From: JAXHNE01 sp038316995
Lineage (GTDB): Bacteria > Patescibacteriota > Saccharimonadia > Saccharimonadales > JAXHNE01
Length of the DNA stretch: 20,061 bases
Direction: 5' to 3'
NCBI GenBank assembly: GCA_038316995.1
Contig: JBBQAZ010000016.1
Location: 1 to 20,061, forward strand
Shown piece by piece: positions 7,808 to 15,562 of the stretch (its first letter is position 1; every line of letters starts with the position of its first letter). The position numbers and the translations under genes are program-made. The notes below the pieces were generated by a model. It was not told where the DNA came from and made no database searches. It saw only the letters and a list, made by a program, of their open reading frames with translations.

Positions 7808-8343
7808 TTATATTTACAGGAGTCGTAGGATCAGGAAAAAGTTCTCAAGGGCGCATGCTTGCTGACGAGATGGGTCTTGCATGGGTTTCTACGGGCGAGT
7901 TTCTTAGAATGCTTATTTCCGGAGACCGACGCAAGGAGATGCTACAAGGTAAGTTGATTGATGATGCCGAGATAATCGGGCTTATACAAAAAATATTTGC
8001 AATGATTAACACTGATAATGAATTTATATTAGATGGTTTTCCGCGAACCTCTGAACAGGCTGATTGGCTGCTTAGCCAAAGAAAGCACGAACAACTTACC
8101 ATCACGGCAGTTATACATCTTACTGCAAGTGAAGAAGTAGTACGCGGTCGTTTGCTTGATCGTGGACGACAGGATGATCACCATGATGCTATAAAAGAAC
8201 GCTTTGCAGAGTATGAGGAGCATATATTGCCCGTCTTAGAACAATTCAAGCTTGCATCGGTGCCAATCTTTGACATTGACGCCAATAAATCAATTGACGA
8301 AGTTCATTCGGAAATTGAAGCTGCTATGAATACGGTTATTTAG
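7804..8343 (+). CDS. adk: Adenylate kinase (short-LID type)
   Basis: Adenylate kinase converts ATP and AMP into two ADP in the cytoplasm. The P-loop is GVVGSGKSSQG near the N-terminus. The family's usual GxPGSGKGTQ has Pro and Gly where this protein has Val and Ser. The AMP-binding motif LDGFPRT lies at about residues 77-83. The LID region RLLDRGRQDD, followed by KERFAEY, carries the conserved Arg and Asp residues. At 179 residues, with no four-residue zinc site, it is the short-LID form rather than the longer bacterial form of about 215. The start overlaps yqeY by 4 bp (ATGA). A related nucleoside monophosphate kinase is possible because of the altered P-loop, but the neighbouring map gene is the usual partner of adk. 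Confidence 0.85.
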   Translation: MIIFTGVVGSGKSSQGRMLADEMGLAWVSTGEFLRMLISGDRRKEMLQGKLIDDAEIIGLIQKIFAMINTDNEFILDGFPRTSEQADWLLSQRKHEQLTITAVIHLTASEEVVRGRLLDRGRQDDHHDAIKERFAEYEEHILPVLEQFKLASVPIFDIDANKSIDEVHSEIEAAMNTVI

Positions 8344-8352
8344 TTTAAAAAT

Positions 8353-9105
8353 ATGACTCGAATAAAAACACAAGCAGAGATTGATGCGATGCGGATAGCT
8401 GGCGGAATGCTAGCGCAGGTACTCCGTGCTGTTAAGAATCAAACAAGTTCAGGTATGACCACCAAAGATTTAGCAAACACTGCTAAGAAAGAGCTACGTG
8501 CGCTTGGTGGGCAACCATCGTTCTTGGGCTATCAGGGGTTTCCTGATGTGCTTTGTGTATCTATAAACGATGAAATAGTGCACGGAATTCCCTCAAATAA
8601 GAAAGTGCTTTCAGGTGGCGATATAGTAAGTATTGATTTTGGGGTGACGCACAAAGGCATGATAACCGATGCAGCAATAAGCTATCTTGTCGGAAATGTA
8701 AAAGATAAAGAAAAGTTAGAACTGATTGCAACGACAGAGCTTGCTCTTGCTGAAGCTATTCTAACGCTCAAGGATAGTGTTCGTGTTGGAACTATTTCGG
8801 CTGCTGCCCAAGAGGTTGTTGAAGAGCATGGCTATGGTATTGTTAGGGACCTTGTTGGGCATGGAGTTGGTCATGAGCTACATGAGCTACCTAATATTCC
8901 TAACCACGGTCGTCCAAATACTGGTCCCAAGTTGTCTGCTGGAATGACTATCGCGATAGAGCCAATGGTCACTCTTGGCTCTCACGAAGTCGTCGTTGAT
9001 CCTGATGGTTGGACGGTTCGCACCGCAGATGGAAGTCTTTCTGCACACTTTGAACACACTGTGTTAATTACTGATAATGGTTACGAAATTCTAACAGAAT
9101 TCTAA
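8353..9105 (+). CDS. map: Methionine aminopeptidase, type I
   Basis: This enzyme removes the first methionine from new proteins after deformylation. At 250 residues it has standard type I length with no type II insertion. The five metal ligands are visible: Asp in SIDFG, Asp in MITDAA, His in GHGVGHELHE, Glu in AIEPM and Glu in HFEHTVL. The substrate-gating His is in VHGIP. It starts 9 bp after adk with no Shine-Dalgarno site, which suggests dependence on upstream translation. It is the last gene of the rpsU-yqeY-adk-map unit, and ftsA follows after 63 bp with its own promoter. Confidence 0.96.
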   Translation: MTRIKTQAEIDAMRIAGGMLAQVLRAVKNQTSSGMTTKDLANTAKKELRALGGQPSFLGYQGFPDVLCVSINDEIVHGIPSNKKVLSGGDIVSIDFGVTHKGMITDAAISYLVGNVKDKEKLELIATTELALAEAILTLKDSVRVGTISAAAQEVVEEHGYGIVRDLVGHGVGHELHELPNIPNHGRPNTGPKLSAGMTIAIEPMVTLGSHEVVVDPDGWTVRTADGSLSAHFEHTVLITDNGYEILTEF

Positions 9106-9153
9106 CAATTTTTAATACTGCTATTGGTTGTACTAGAAGAATAGCTTGTTCAT

Positions 9154-9162
9154 TGGTATACT
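9154..9162 (+). promoter_or_regulatory. ftsA promoter, extended -10, leaderless geometry
   Basis: TG-G-TATACT (9154-9162) is an extended -10. It ends 6 nt before the ATG at 9169, so the transcript should begin at or within a base or two of the start codon. No -35 matches well, as is normal for extended -10 promoters. Confidence 0.55.
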
Positions 9163-9168
9163 TCCATC

Positions 9169-10404
9169 ATGCGTGAACAAACACCAACACATTTTGTTGG
9201 TCTTGATATTGGAACACAAAATGTTCGTTGTGTAGTTGGAATGGTTGATGAAGCCGATCCAACAAGGCCGACCATTATTGGTCATGGTAGTGCCGTGAAC
9301 CACGGTGTTCGTAAAGGCGTTATTGCGCATGTAGACGATGTAGCCGATGCGGTCGCCCATGCAATTACAGAAGCAGAGAGACTATCTGGTGTCCACATAC
9401 AGCATGCAACAGTTAACATCAACGGTTCACACGTAACTGGCATAAACTCCAAAGGTGTGATTGCCGTCAGTACTGCCAGCAAAGAAATCGGACCAGATGA
9501 GCGACTGCGAGTAGAAGAAGCGGCTACGATTGTTCAACTTCCACCTAACCGAGAAATTATCCAAGTTTTTGCTAAGAATTATAGGATTGATGGTCAGGAC
9601 AACATTAAAGACCCAATCGGCATGCATGGGGTGCGGCTAGAGGTAGACACACACATCGTTACAGCTTTAGCACCTAATGTCCGCAATCTTGAACTTGTTC
9701 TTGAGAGATCTAAATTGTTTGCTTCGCATAAAACATTATCTTCACTTGCGGCATCGGAAGCCGTTCTAGACAGGACACAAAAGGAAGCCGGCACGTTATT
9801 AGTGGATATCGGAGCCGGAACAACAAATCTAGCTATTATTGAAGACGGAGAAGTGCACCACGTTGCAATAATCCCGGTAGGAAGCATTAATTTAACGAAT
9901 GATCTTGCTATTGGACTCAAAACTGATTTAGAGATTGCCGAGAAAGTAAAGCTACAACACGCTCAGCTTGACGATTCTAACAAGGACCTGAACGCCAAAG
10001 TTGAACATGATGGAAAATCTCATTTATTTGAAATGAGTGACGTTAGAATGATTACTGAGGCGCGTATCGAAGAATTATTTGAATTAATTGATAAAGAGCT
10101 AAAAAGTGTTAGACGTTCCAGGAAGCTCCCCGGTGGTATTGTATTTGTCGGAGCGGGATCAAAGATTCCTGGGATCTCTGACTTTGCAAAGGATAAACTT
10201 GAGCTTTCTGCTAGATTAGGGACACTTCAACCGCTTGGTGGGCTGGTAGATGTTGTTGACGACGGGGCTTATGCAAGTGCCGTAGGATTAATGTTACTAG
10301 ACATGGTTCTTCTTCCAGAGGACGGGTCTGGTGGAGGTCAACCGAATTCTCGTGCTTTTGGATTTGTTGAAGGCCTTCTTGACAAAATTGGTCTCAAGAA
10401 GTAA
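9169..10404 (+). CDS. ftsA: Cell division protein FtsA
   Basis: FtsA is an actin-like ATPase that ties FtsZ filaments to the membrane and recruits the division machinery. The first phosphate loop is FVGLDIGTQNVRC near the N-terminus. The SHS2 (1C) subdomain follows, with GVIAHVDDVADAV and NINGSHVTG. The second phosphate motif is LLVDIGAGTTNLAI (about residues 207-220), and the adenosine motif is IVFVGAGSKIPG (about 327-338). The C-terminus, after a Gly/Asn linker, ends in an amphipathic helix (FGFVEGLLDKIGLKK) that fits the membrane-targeting tail. At 411 residues it has normal length. It precedes ftsZ by 157 bp, the conserved order, but ftsZ has its own promoter. Confidence 0.95.
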   Translation: MREQTPTHFVGLDIGTQNVRCVVGMVDEADPTRPTIIGHGSAVNHGVRKGVIAHVDDVADAVAHAITEAERLSGVHIQHATVNINGSHVTGINSKGVIAVSTASKEIGPDERLRVEEAATIVQLPPNREIIQVFAKNYRIDGQDNIKDPIGMHGVRLEVDTHIVTALAPNVRNLELVLERSKLFASHKTLSSLAASEAVLDRTQKEAGTLLVDIGAGTTNLAIIEDGEVHHVAIIPVGSINLTNDLAIGLKTDLEIAEKVKLQHAQLDDSNKDLNAKVEHDGKSHLFEMSDVRMITEARIEELFELIDKELKSVRRSRKLPGGIVFVGAGSKIPGISDFAKDKLELSARLGTLQPLGGLVDVVDDGAYASAVGLMLLDMVLLPEDGSGGGQPNSRAFGFVEGLLDKIGLKK

Positions 10405-10447
10405 ATCATCAAAAGCTAAAAACTCCATCTATTAAGTACACGATTCT

Positions 10448-10470
10448 AGACTTCTTAAACACAGAAGTTT
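10448..10470 (+). other. Small hairpin between ftsA and ftsZ
   Basis: ACTTCT (10450-10455) and AGAAGT (10463-10468) pair around a 7-nt loop, extended by one G-U and one A-U pair. There is no T-run after it, so it is a poor terminator. It could be a processing site or an operator, and it lies about 35 bp upstream of the ftsZ -35. Confidence 0.25.
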
Positions 10471-10502
10471 CTCCATGCTATAGAGTTGTAGACCAGCTCT
10501 TA

Positions 10503-10531
10503 TTGAACATAAACACGCTATCAGGTATACT
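10503..10531 (+). promoter_or_regulatory. ftsZ promoter
   Basis: TTGAAC at 10503-10508, 17 bp spacer, TATACT at 10526-10531. The predicted leader is about 24 nt. It contains AGAGGG around 10548-10552, giving ftsZ a normal Shine-Dalgarno start, unlike leaderless ftsA. Confidence 0.68.
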
Positions 10532-10561
10532 CACCTTACAGAAGTAAGAGGGAAATATAAG

Positions 10562-11896
10562 ATGCCACAGGTTGCTCCAGCTATAGAGACGTTCGCACGT
10601 ATTAAAGTTATTGGTGTTGGTGGCGCAGGTGGCGCCGCAGTTAATAGAATGATTGAATCCGGAATTAAAGGGGTTGAGTTTGTTGTTGTTAACACAGATT
10701 CACAAGCGCTACATCATTCAAAAGCAACCACAAAAGTTCACATCGGTAAAGATGCTACTCGTGGTCTTGGCGCAGGCGCAGACCCAGATGTTGGTGAAAC
10801 GGCTGCTGAAGAATCATCAGAAGACATCAAGAATGTTGTAAAAGATGCTGACATGGTTTTTGTTACCATTGGTGCAGGGGGTGGAACAGGAAGTGGCGCC
10901 GGACATGTGGTTGCAAAACTTGCAAGAAAAGAAGGAGCTCTTGTTGTAGGATTTGCTACAAAACCGTTTGCTTTTGAAGGTCAAAAGCGCAGAAAAAATG
11001 CAGAACATGCAATTGAATCTCTTAGACAAGAAGTGGATACATTAATTATTATTCCAAACGATAGACTACTACAGACGATTGATCGTCAAACTCCACTCCT
11101 TGAAGCTTTCAAGGTTGCCGATGATGTATTAAGGCAAGGTGTCCAAGGCATATCTGACCTTATTACCGTGCACGGACTCATAAACTTGGACTTTGCTGAT
11201 GTGAAGGCTGTTATGAGCAACGCTGGTTCAGCTTTGATGGGCATAGGTCGCTCGAGTGGAGAAAATCGTGCGGTTCAAGCTGCACAGCAAGCTGTTGAAT
11301 CGCCACTACTTGAGGTTTCTATTGATGGGGCAAGAGGAATTCTCTTTAATATCATTGGCGGAAATGATATGTCTATGCATGAGATCAACACTGCTGCAGA
11401 GACAATTACCTCAGCTGCCGACCAAGATGCAAATATTATTTTTGGAGCGACAATAGACCCAGATCTTGATGGCGAAATAATCGTTACTGTAGTTGCGACC
11501 GGTTTTGACGCTGCGTATTTTTCAAAAAGAGCCCAAGACGAAGCAGGTATTGTAAAGAAGTTTGATATAGATGATTACGATGATTCACCTAAAACTAAAA
11601 TAGCCGATGATGCAATGAATGATATCGATATGGATCTTGATAGTAAGGAAAAAGGTGATGATTTTTCTACAGATACACCTATGCCTAATATCTGGTCTCT
11701 TGAAGGAAAAGAAACTGACTCTAACCTTGAAGACAAAAAAATGAGTGATGAATCTAGTAGCGAAAACAAGCCGGCAGTCTTTTCGAACGATGATGACGAT
11801 GAGCTTGAGAAACCTTCTTTCTTGCGAAGACTCAAGACTAAGCGCAACAAAACCAAAGACGAAAAAGACGAAAAAGACGAAAAAAACAATAACTAA
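10562..11896 (+). CDS. ftsZ: Cell division protein FtsZ
   Basis: FtsZ is the tubulin-like GTPase that builds the division ring. The N-terminal nucleotide site VGGAGGAAVNRM (about residues 19-30) and the tubulin signature GGGTGSG (106-112) are intact. NTDSQAL and the T7 loop region (NLDFADVKAVMSNAG) with its catalytic Asp residues are also present. After the globular core (about 325 residues) comes an acidic, low-complexity linker of roughly 85 residues. The C-terminal contact peptide EKPSFLRR (416-423), the site for FtsA and other partners, follows. The protein continues for 21 more residues of Lys/Asp/Glu repeats, which is unusual because the peptide normally sits close to the end. It has its own promoter and a GAGGG ribosome site. 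Confidence 0.97.
   Translation: MPQVAPAIETFARIKVIGVGGAGGAAVNRMIESGIKGVEFVVVNTDSQALHHSKATTKVHIGKDATRGLGAGADPDVGETAAEESSEDIKNVVKDADMVFVTIGAGGGTGSGAGHVVAKLARKEGALVVGFATKPFAFEGQKRRKNAEHAIESLRQEVDTLIIIPNDRLLQTIDRQTPLLEAFKVADDVLRQGVQGISDLITVHGLINLDFADVKAVMSNAGSALMGIGRSSGENRAVQAAQQAVESPLLEVSIDGARGILFNIIGGNDMSMHEINTAAETITSAADQDANIIFGATIDPDLDGEIIVTVVATGFDAAYFSKRAQDEAGIVKKFDIDDYDDSPKTKIADDAMNDIDMDLDSKEKGDDFSTDTPMPNIWSLEGKETDSNLEDKKMSDESSSENKPAVFSNDDDDELEKPSFLRRLKTKRNKTKDEKDEKDEKNNN
11858..11884 (+). repeat. Three tandem 9-bp repeats at the ftsZ 3' end
   Basis: GACGAAAAA occurs three times in a row, encoding Asp-Glu-Lys each time. Because the unit is 9 bp, slippage would add or remove whole DEK triplets without shifting the frame. 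Confidence 0.85.
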
Positions 11897-11959
11897 CAAC
11901 TGCTTATCTATAATTTAAAACAGTGGTTAATTCTAAGTAAATAATACAGCGCAATTTTC

Positions 11960-11988
11960 TTGTAAAACGCTACACTTAGGGCTAATAT
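11960..11988 (+). promoter_or_regulatory. nrdR promoter
   Basis: TTGTAA at 11960-11965, 17 bp spacer, TAATAT at 11983-11988. Transcription would start near 11995, leaving a leader of about 90 nt before the nrdR ATG. I see no good separate promoter before nrdJ, so this one probably serves both genes. Confidence 0.5.
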
Positions 11989-12002
11989 AGAACATAGATA
12001 CG

Positions 12003-12012
12003 CTATATATGG
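12003..12012 (+). promoter_or_regulatory. Possible NrdR box
   Basis: CTATATATGG matches 9 of 10 positions of the NrdR-box core CWATATATWG. It lies just downstream of the predicted nrdR transcription start, where binding would block the promoter. NrdR boxes usually occur in pairs. A weaker AT-rich match (12017-12026) is only 14 bp away, not the usual three helical turns, so this call is tentative. Confidence 0.3.
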
Positions 12013-12084
12013 AATTAAATATATAACGGTGGTACGTTGAAATGAATAAATAATTTGGTCTAATTGATCAGAAAGGGTATGCAT

Positions 12085-12561
12085 ATGAAATGCAGCCAGT
12101 GTCATAAGGTTGATACAAAAGTTATCGAATCCAGGGACGTGGCTGATGGCGAAGCGATCCGCAGACGCCGTGCTTGCCTAAACTGTGAACATAGATTTAC
12201 GACTTACGAACGCGTAGAGCGACCCCAACTTATCGTAGTAAAGAACGATGGAACAAGGGAGCTTTTCAATAGAGAAAAGCTACTGGCAGGACTGTATAGA
12301 GCGTCTGAAAAGACAAAAATTACAGGACTACAACTAGAGTCACTCGTTGCGAACGTTGAGCAAGAAATCTATGCCTGCGGAGAGCAGGAGGTTACATCAG
12401 CAAAGATTGGTGATTTGGTTATGAAAGAACTCGCCATTCTAGACGAAGTAGCTTATGTACGGTTTGCAAGCGTGTATCGGCGATTTAAAGACATTGCTGG
12501 CTTTGAAAAGGAATTGTTACAGATTCGAAAACGCAAAGCTGAACCGGTCAAGACAGTATAG
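12085..12561 (+). CDS. nrdR: Transcriptional repressor NrdR
   Basis: NrdR represses ribonucleotide reductase genes when dATP and ATP occupy its ATP-cone. The N-terminal zinc ribbon has CSQC and CLNC, with RRRRACLNCEHRFTTYER between and after them. The ATP-cone follows (VVKNDGTRELFNREKLLAGL to VAYVRFASVYRRFKD). I chose the ATG at 12085, giving MKCSQC, which is the usual NrdR N-terminus and about 158 residues. It lies 7 nt after GAAAGGG. The in-frame TTG at 12064 and ATG at 12079 add residues absent from the family. Its immediate neighbour is nrdJ, the expected target. The stop codon lies at the edge of a perfect 10-bp inverted repeat. Confidence 0.95.
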   Translation: MKCSQCHKVDTKVIESRDVADGEAIRRRRACLNCEHRFTTYERVERPQLIVVKNDGTRELFNREKLLAGLYRASEKTKITGLQLESLVANVEQEIYACGEQEVTSAKIGDLVMKELAILDEVAYVRFASVYRRFKDIAGFEKELLQIRKRKAEPVKTV

Positions 12562-12570
12562 TCTTGACCG
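12545..12570 (+). terminator. Perfect hairpin across the nrdR stop codon
   Basis: CGGTCAAGAC (12545-12554) and GTCTTGACCG (12561-12570) form a perfect 10-bp stem with a 6-nt loop. The stem includes the last codons and stop of nrdR. Only TT and then six C follow, so it is not a classical T-run terminator. It may instead stop 3' exonucleases or guide processing of an nrdR-nrdJ message. Confidence 0.5.
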
Positions 12571-12572
12571 TT

Positions 12573-12608
12573 CCCCCCGAACCTTAAGTCAACTTAAAGT
12601 TCGAGGGG
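12573..12608 (+). other. Second hairpin in the nrdR-nrdJ gap
   Basis: CCCC, CGAAC and TTAAG on the left pair with CTTAA, GTTCG and GGGG on the right, around a TCAA loop. The result is 14 pairs interrupted by two symmetric single mismatches. It begins only 2 nt after the previous hairpin. Confidence 0.55.
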
Positions 12609-12618
12609 AGCGAGCATA

Positions 12619-12646
12619 GAACGTCTTTGTTTGAGAGCAGACGTTC
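12619..12646 (+). other. Third hairpin in the nrdR-nrdJ gap
   Basis: GAACGTCT (12619-12626) and AGACGTTC (12639-12646) form a perfect 8-bp stem around a 12-nt loop. It ends 62 nt before the nrdJ ATG. No T-run follows it. Confidence 0.5.
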
Positions 12647-12708
12647 GTCACGAAAAGCTACGTGCCAAACAAAAAATTAAATCTAATAATTAACAAAGTG
12701 AGGGTATT

Positions 12709-15474
12709 ATGGGACAAACAACAATCCTGGGCCGCAGGCGCTTCTTTACGGCCCCTAAAGAAAAAGGCTACGATAAGTTATCGTGGAAGAAAACGGATTC
12801 AATTCTGAAGAATCCAATGACGGGTGAGATTGTGTTTGAACAGAAAAACGTTGAATTTCCAGAGGGCTGGTCTCTTAACGCAATTAATATTGTTTCGCAG
12901 AAGTATTTTGCAGGATCGCCGGGCACAAAGGGGCGAGAAGGTTCTCTAAAAGACCTTATTAATCGTGTTGTTGATACGGTTGCGCGTCACGGACTTCAAG
13001 AAGGTTATTTTGAGGACGAAAATGAGGCTGATGATTACGCACAAGAGCTAAAATATATTCTCTCAACCCAGCGCGCTTCTTTTAATTCCCCGGTGTGGTT
13101 TAACATTGGTGCAGCTGATCGCGCACAACAAGCAAGTGCATGTTTCATCCTAGCCGTAGAGGATACTATGCCAGCAATTCTTAACTGGTACCGAGAAGAA
13201 GGAATGATTTTCAAGGGTGGCTCAGGGTCAGGCATAAACATTAGTCCTATTCGATCAAGCCAAGAAAGCCTTGGTAAAAGCTCTGGTAAAGCATCGGGAC
13301 CGTTAAGCTTTATGCGCGGCGCCGACAGTTCGGCCGGTGCAATTAAAAGTGGCGGTAAAACCCGCCGTGCCGCAAAAATGGTTATTTTGAACGCCGATCA
13401 TCCAGACGTTGAAGAATTTATCTGGTGTAAGGCAATCGAAGAGCGTAAAGCGCGAGATCTTCAAACGCTTGGGTGGGACATGAGCCTAGATGGCAAAGAT
13501 ATTCACTCTGTGCAATATCAGAATGCCAACAACTCTGTTCGCGTAACAGATGAATTTATGAAGGCTGTCGAAAATGACGACGACTGGGACTTAAAGGCCG
13601 TTAAAGACGGTAGAACGGTAAAGACAATAAAAGCCCGAGATTTGTTTACTCAAATATCAAAGTCTGCCTGGGAGTGCGCCGATCCAGGGATGCAGTTCGA
13701 CACTACTATTAATAAGTGGCACACTGCGCCCAACGCTGGTCGTATCAACGGAAGCAACCCGTGTAGCGAATACATGCACCTCGATAATTCGGCGTGTAAC
13801 CTTGCATCACTCAATCTATTGAAGTTCTTAAATGACGACGGTAGTTTTGATATTGAAGCATTTAAACATACAACCGAATTAATATTTACAGCACAAGAGA
13901 TATTAGTTGGGTATAGTGAATATCCAACTGAGGGAATAGGCAAAACCGCTAAAGCATATCGAGAACTTGGAATTGGCTATGCGAATCTTGGTGCATTACT
14001 TATGGCCAAGGGTCTTCCGTATGATTCTGACGAAGGCCGTGCAATAGCCGCTTCTATTACAGCGTTACTCACTGGTCACTCTTATGCAACCAGTGCAAAA
14101 ATTGCTAATCGTGTTGGTCCGTTTGCAGGATTCCACAAAGATAGTGAAGGCATGTTAAACGTTCTTAAGATGCATAGAGCAGAAGTATCAAATATCGATG
14201 CAAGTTTAGTCCCAGAGGAACTACTAAGTGCTGCAGCCAGTGCATGGGATGAAGCCGTCGAGCTTGGAAGCCTGTACGGTGTTAGAAACTCTCAGGCAAG
14301 TGTTCTTGCTCCAACCGGAACAATTGGACTAATGATGGATTGCGACACAACAGGAATAGAGCCTGACCTTGGACTAGTGAAAGTCAAAAAGCTTGTTGGT
14401 GGCGGAACGATGCATATCGTAAACCAAACAGTGCCGCGTGCACTTGAACAGCTTGGTTACAGCGACAAGCAATCAAAAGAAATAATTGCATATATTGATG
14501 TAGAAAAAACAATTCTTGGTGCGCCGCACCTAAAGAAAGAACACGAGGCAGTGTTTTCATGTTCAATGGGAGACAACTCTATTCATTATCGTGGTCACGT
14601 CAAGATGATGGGTGCGGTCCAGCCGTTTCTTTCCGGTGCTATTAGTAAAACAGTCAACATGCCAGAAGAGGCAACAATTGAAGACGTCGAGCAGTTACAT
14701 ATGGAATCATGGAAGCTTGGACTTAAGGCAGTAGCAATTTATCGCGATAACTGTAAAGTTGCTCAACCTCTTTCTATGGCTAAGAAAGAAGGCACTGATA
14801 AAAAAGTGATCGAAACTGGCGCTAAGCTTACAGATGACGAGAAGGTCGTACTCAAGGGAGCAGTGCGAACTCGACTACCAAAGGTGCGGACAGCTAAGAC
14901 ATTCTCATTCCAGGTTGCTTCAACACACGGTTACATGACTGTTGGTGAATACGAAGATGGTAAGCCAGGTGAAATATTTGTAAACGTTAATAAGCAGGGT
15001 TCAACCATGCGCGGTATCCTGGATGCATTTGCAATCAGCGTGAGTCACGGTCTGCAGTTTGGCGTACCACTCAAAGACTACGTCCGTTCAATGATTAACA
15101 CATCATTTGCTCCAGCTGGTATTACTGACGATCCAGAAGTACGGACTGCCTCATCAATCGTTGACTATCTAGCAAAACGCCTTGCACTAACTTACCTGTC
15201 CTTTGACGATCGACTAGAACTTGGATTGGCAAGCATAGACGATATGCCAGATGCTCAAACAAGCCTTTTAACCGAAGATGTTGTAGCGGATGAAGAATCA
15301 ACCGAAGAAGTTGTAACTAGGGTTGTAGAGGCTTCCGTGCCAAAACCAAAAGAGCAAACATCCTCAGGCAAAGTAGAAGAAGCACCAATGTGTTTCAGTT
15401 GCGGCAATCAGACGCAACGTTCTGGCAGCTGTTATGTCTGCACCTCCTGTGGTTCTACCACTGGCTGCAGCTAA
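12709..15474 (+). CDS. nrdJ: Adenosylcobalamin-dependent (class II) ribonucleotide reductase
   Basis: NrdJ makes deoxyribonucleotides with a radical generated from adenosylcobalamin, so the cell must obtain B12. The catalytic barrel has FNSPVWFNIG (about residue 126), the redox Cys145 in ASACF, NPCSE (350-354) with the thiyl-radical Cys352, and the partner Cys363. The 11-residue gap between the last two matches known class II enzymes. APTGTIG and the loop after it shape the substrate site. A TSCPD-type domain follows (about 720-840). The tail holds two CxxC pairs, CFSC and CTSC, with extra cysteines, as in the thiol shuttle that re-reduces the active site. At 921 residues it has ordinary length, with no intein. 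The ATG lies 5 nt after GAGGG. NrdR control is expected. Confidence 0.96.
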   Translation: MGQTTILGRRRFFTAPKEKGYDKLSWKKTDSILKNPMTGEIVFEQKNVEFPEGWSLNAINIVSQKYFAGSPGTKGREGSLKDLINRVVDTVARHGLQEGYFEDENEADDYAQELKYILSTQRASFNSPVWFNIGAADRAQQASACFILAVEDTMPAILNWYREEGMIFKGGSGSGINISPIRSSQESLGKSSGKASGPLSFMRGADSSAGAIKSGGKTRRAAKMVILNADHPDVEEFIWCKAIEERKARDLQTLGWDMSLDGKDIHSVQYQNANNSVRVTDEFMKAVENDDDWDLKAVKDGRTVKTIKARDLFTQISKSAWECADPGMQFDTTINKWHTAPNAGRINGSNPCSEYMHLDNSACNLASLNLLKFLNDDGSFDIEAFKHTTELIFTAQEILVGYSEYPTEGIGKTAKAYRELGIGYANLGALLMAKGLPYDSDEGRAIAASITALLTGHSYATSAKIANRVGPFAGFHKDSEGMLNVLKMHRAEVSNIDASLVPEELLSAAASAWDEAVELGSLYGVRNSQASVLAPTGTIGLMMDCDTTGIEPDLGLVKVKKLVGGGTMHIVNQTVPRALEQLGYSDKQSKEIIAYIDVEKTILGAPHLKKEHEAVFSCSMGDNSIHYRGHVKMMGAVQPFLSGAISKTVNMPEEATIEDVEQLHMESWKLGLKAVAIYRDNCKVAQPLSMAKKEGTDKKVIETGAKLTDDEKVVLKGAVRTRLPKVRTAKTFSFQVASTHGYMTVGEYEDGKPGEIFVNVNKQGSTMRGILDAFAISVSHGLQFGVPLKDYVRSMINTSFAPAGITDDPEVRTASSIVDYLAKRLALTYLSFDDRLELGLASIDDMPDAQTSLLTEDVVADEESTEEVVTRVVEASVPKPKEQTSSGKVEEAPMCFSCGNQTQRSGSCYVCTSCGSTTGCS

Positions 15475-15476
15475 GT

Positions 15477-15549
15477 TAGAAATTAGCAAACAGAAACTAG
15501 GAATTAGTATGGTTGAATCAAAACACTAGTCCCTAGTCCCTAATTTCTA
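15477..15549 (+). repeat. Large imperfect inverted repeat after nrdJ
   Basis: TAGAAATTAG (15477-15486) is perfectly complementary to CTAATTTCTA (15540-15549). Inside, the strands around 15497-15508 and 15525-15536 pair at 11 of 12 positions, including one G-U. The right arm contains CTAGTCC twice in tandem. The element starts 3 bp after the nrdJ stop and runs into the -10 of the next gene. It may act as a transcription end or be a dispersed repeat. Confidence 0.6.
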
Positions 15550-15555
15550 TATACT
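15550..15555 (+). promoter_or_regulatory. -10 element of the thioredoxin-like gene, leaderless geometry
   Basis: TATACT ends 1 nt before an ATG at 15557 and 7 nt before a second in-frame ATG at 15563. The second spacing fits a transcript that starts on the codon. No clear -35 or Shine-Dalgarno site is seen. Confidence 0.4.
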
Positions 15556-15562
15556 AATGAAT

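Noticed and set aside
12562..12708. Cobalamin riboswitch before the B12-dependent nrdJ
   Set aside because: The gap is only 147 bp and is filled by three simple hairpins. I cannot find the conserved B12-box or the multi-branch core.
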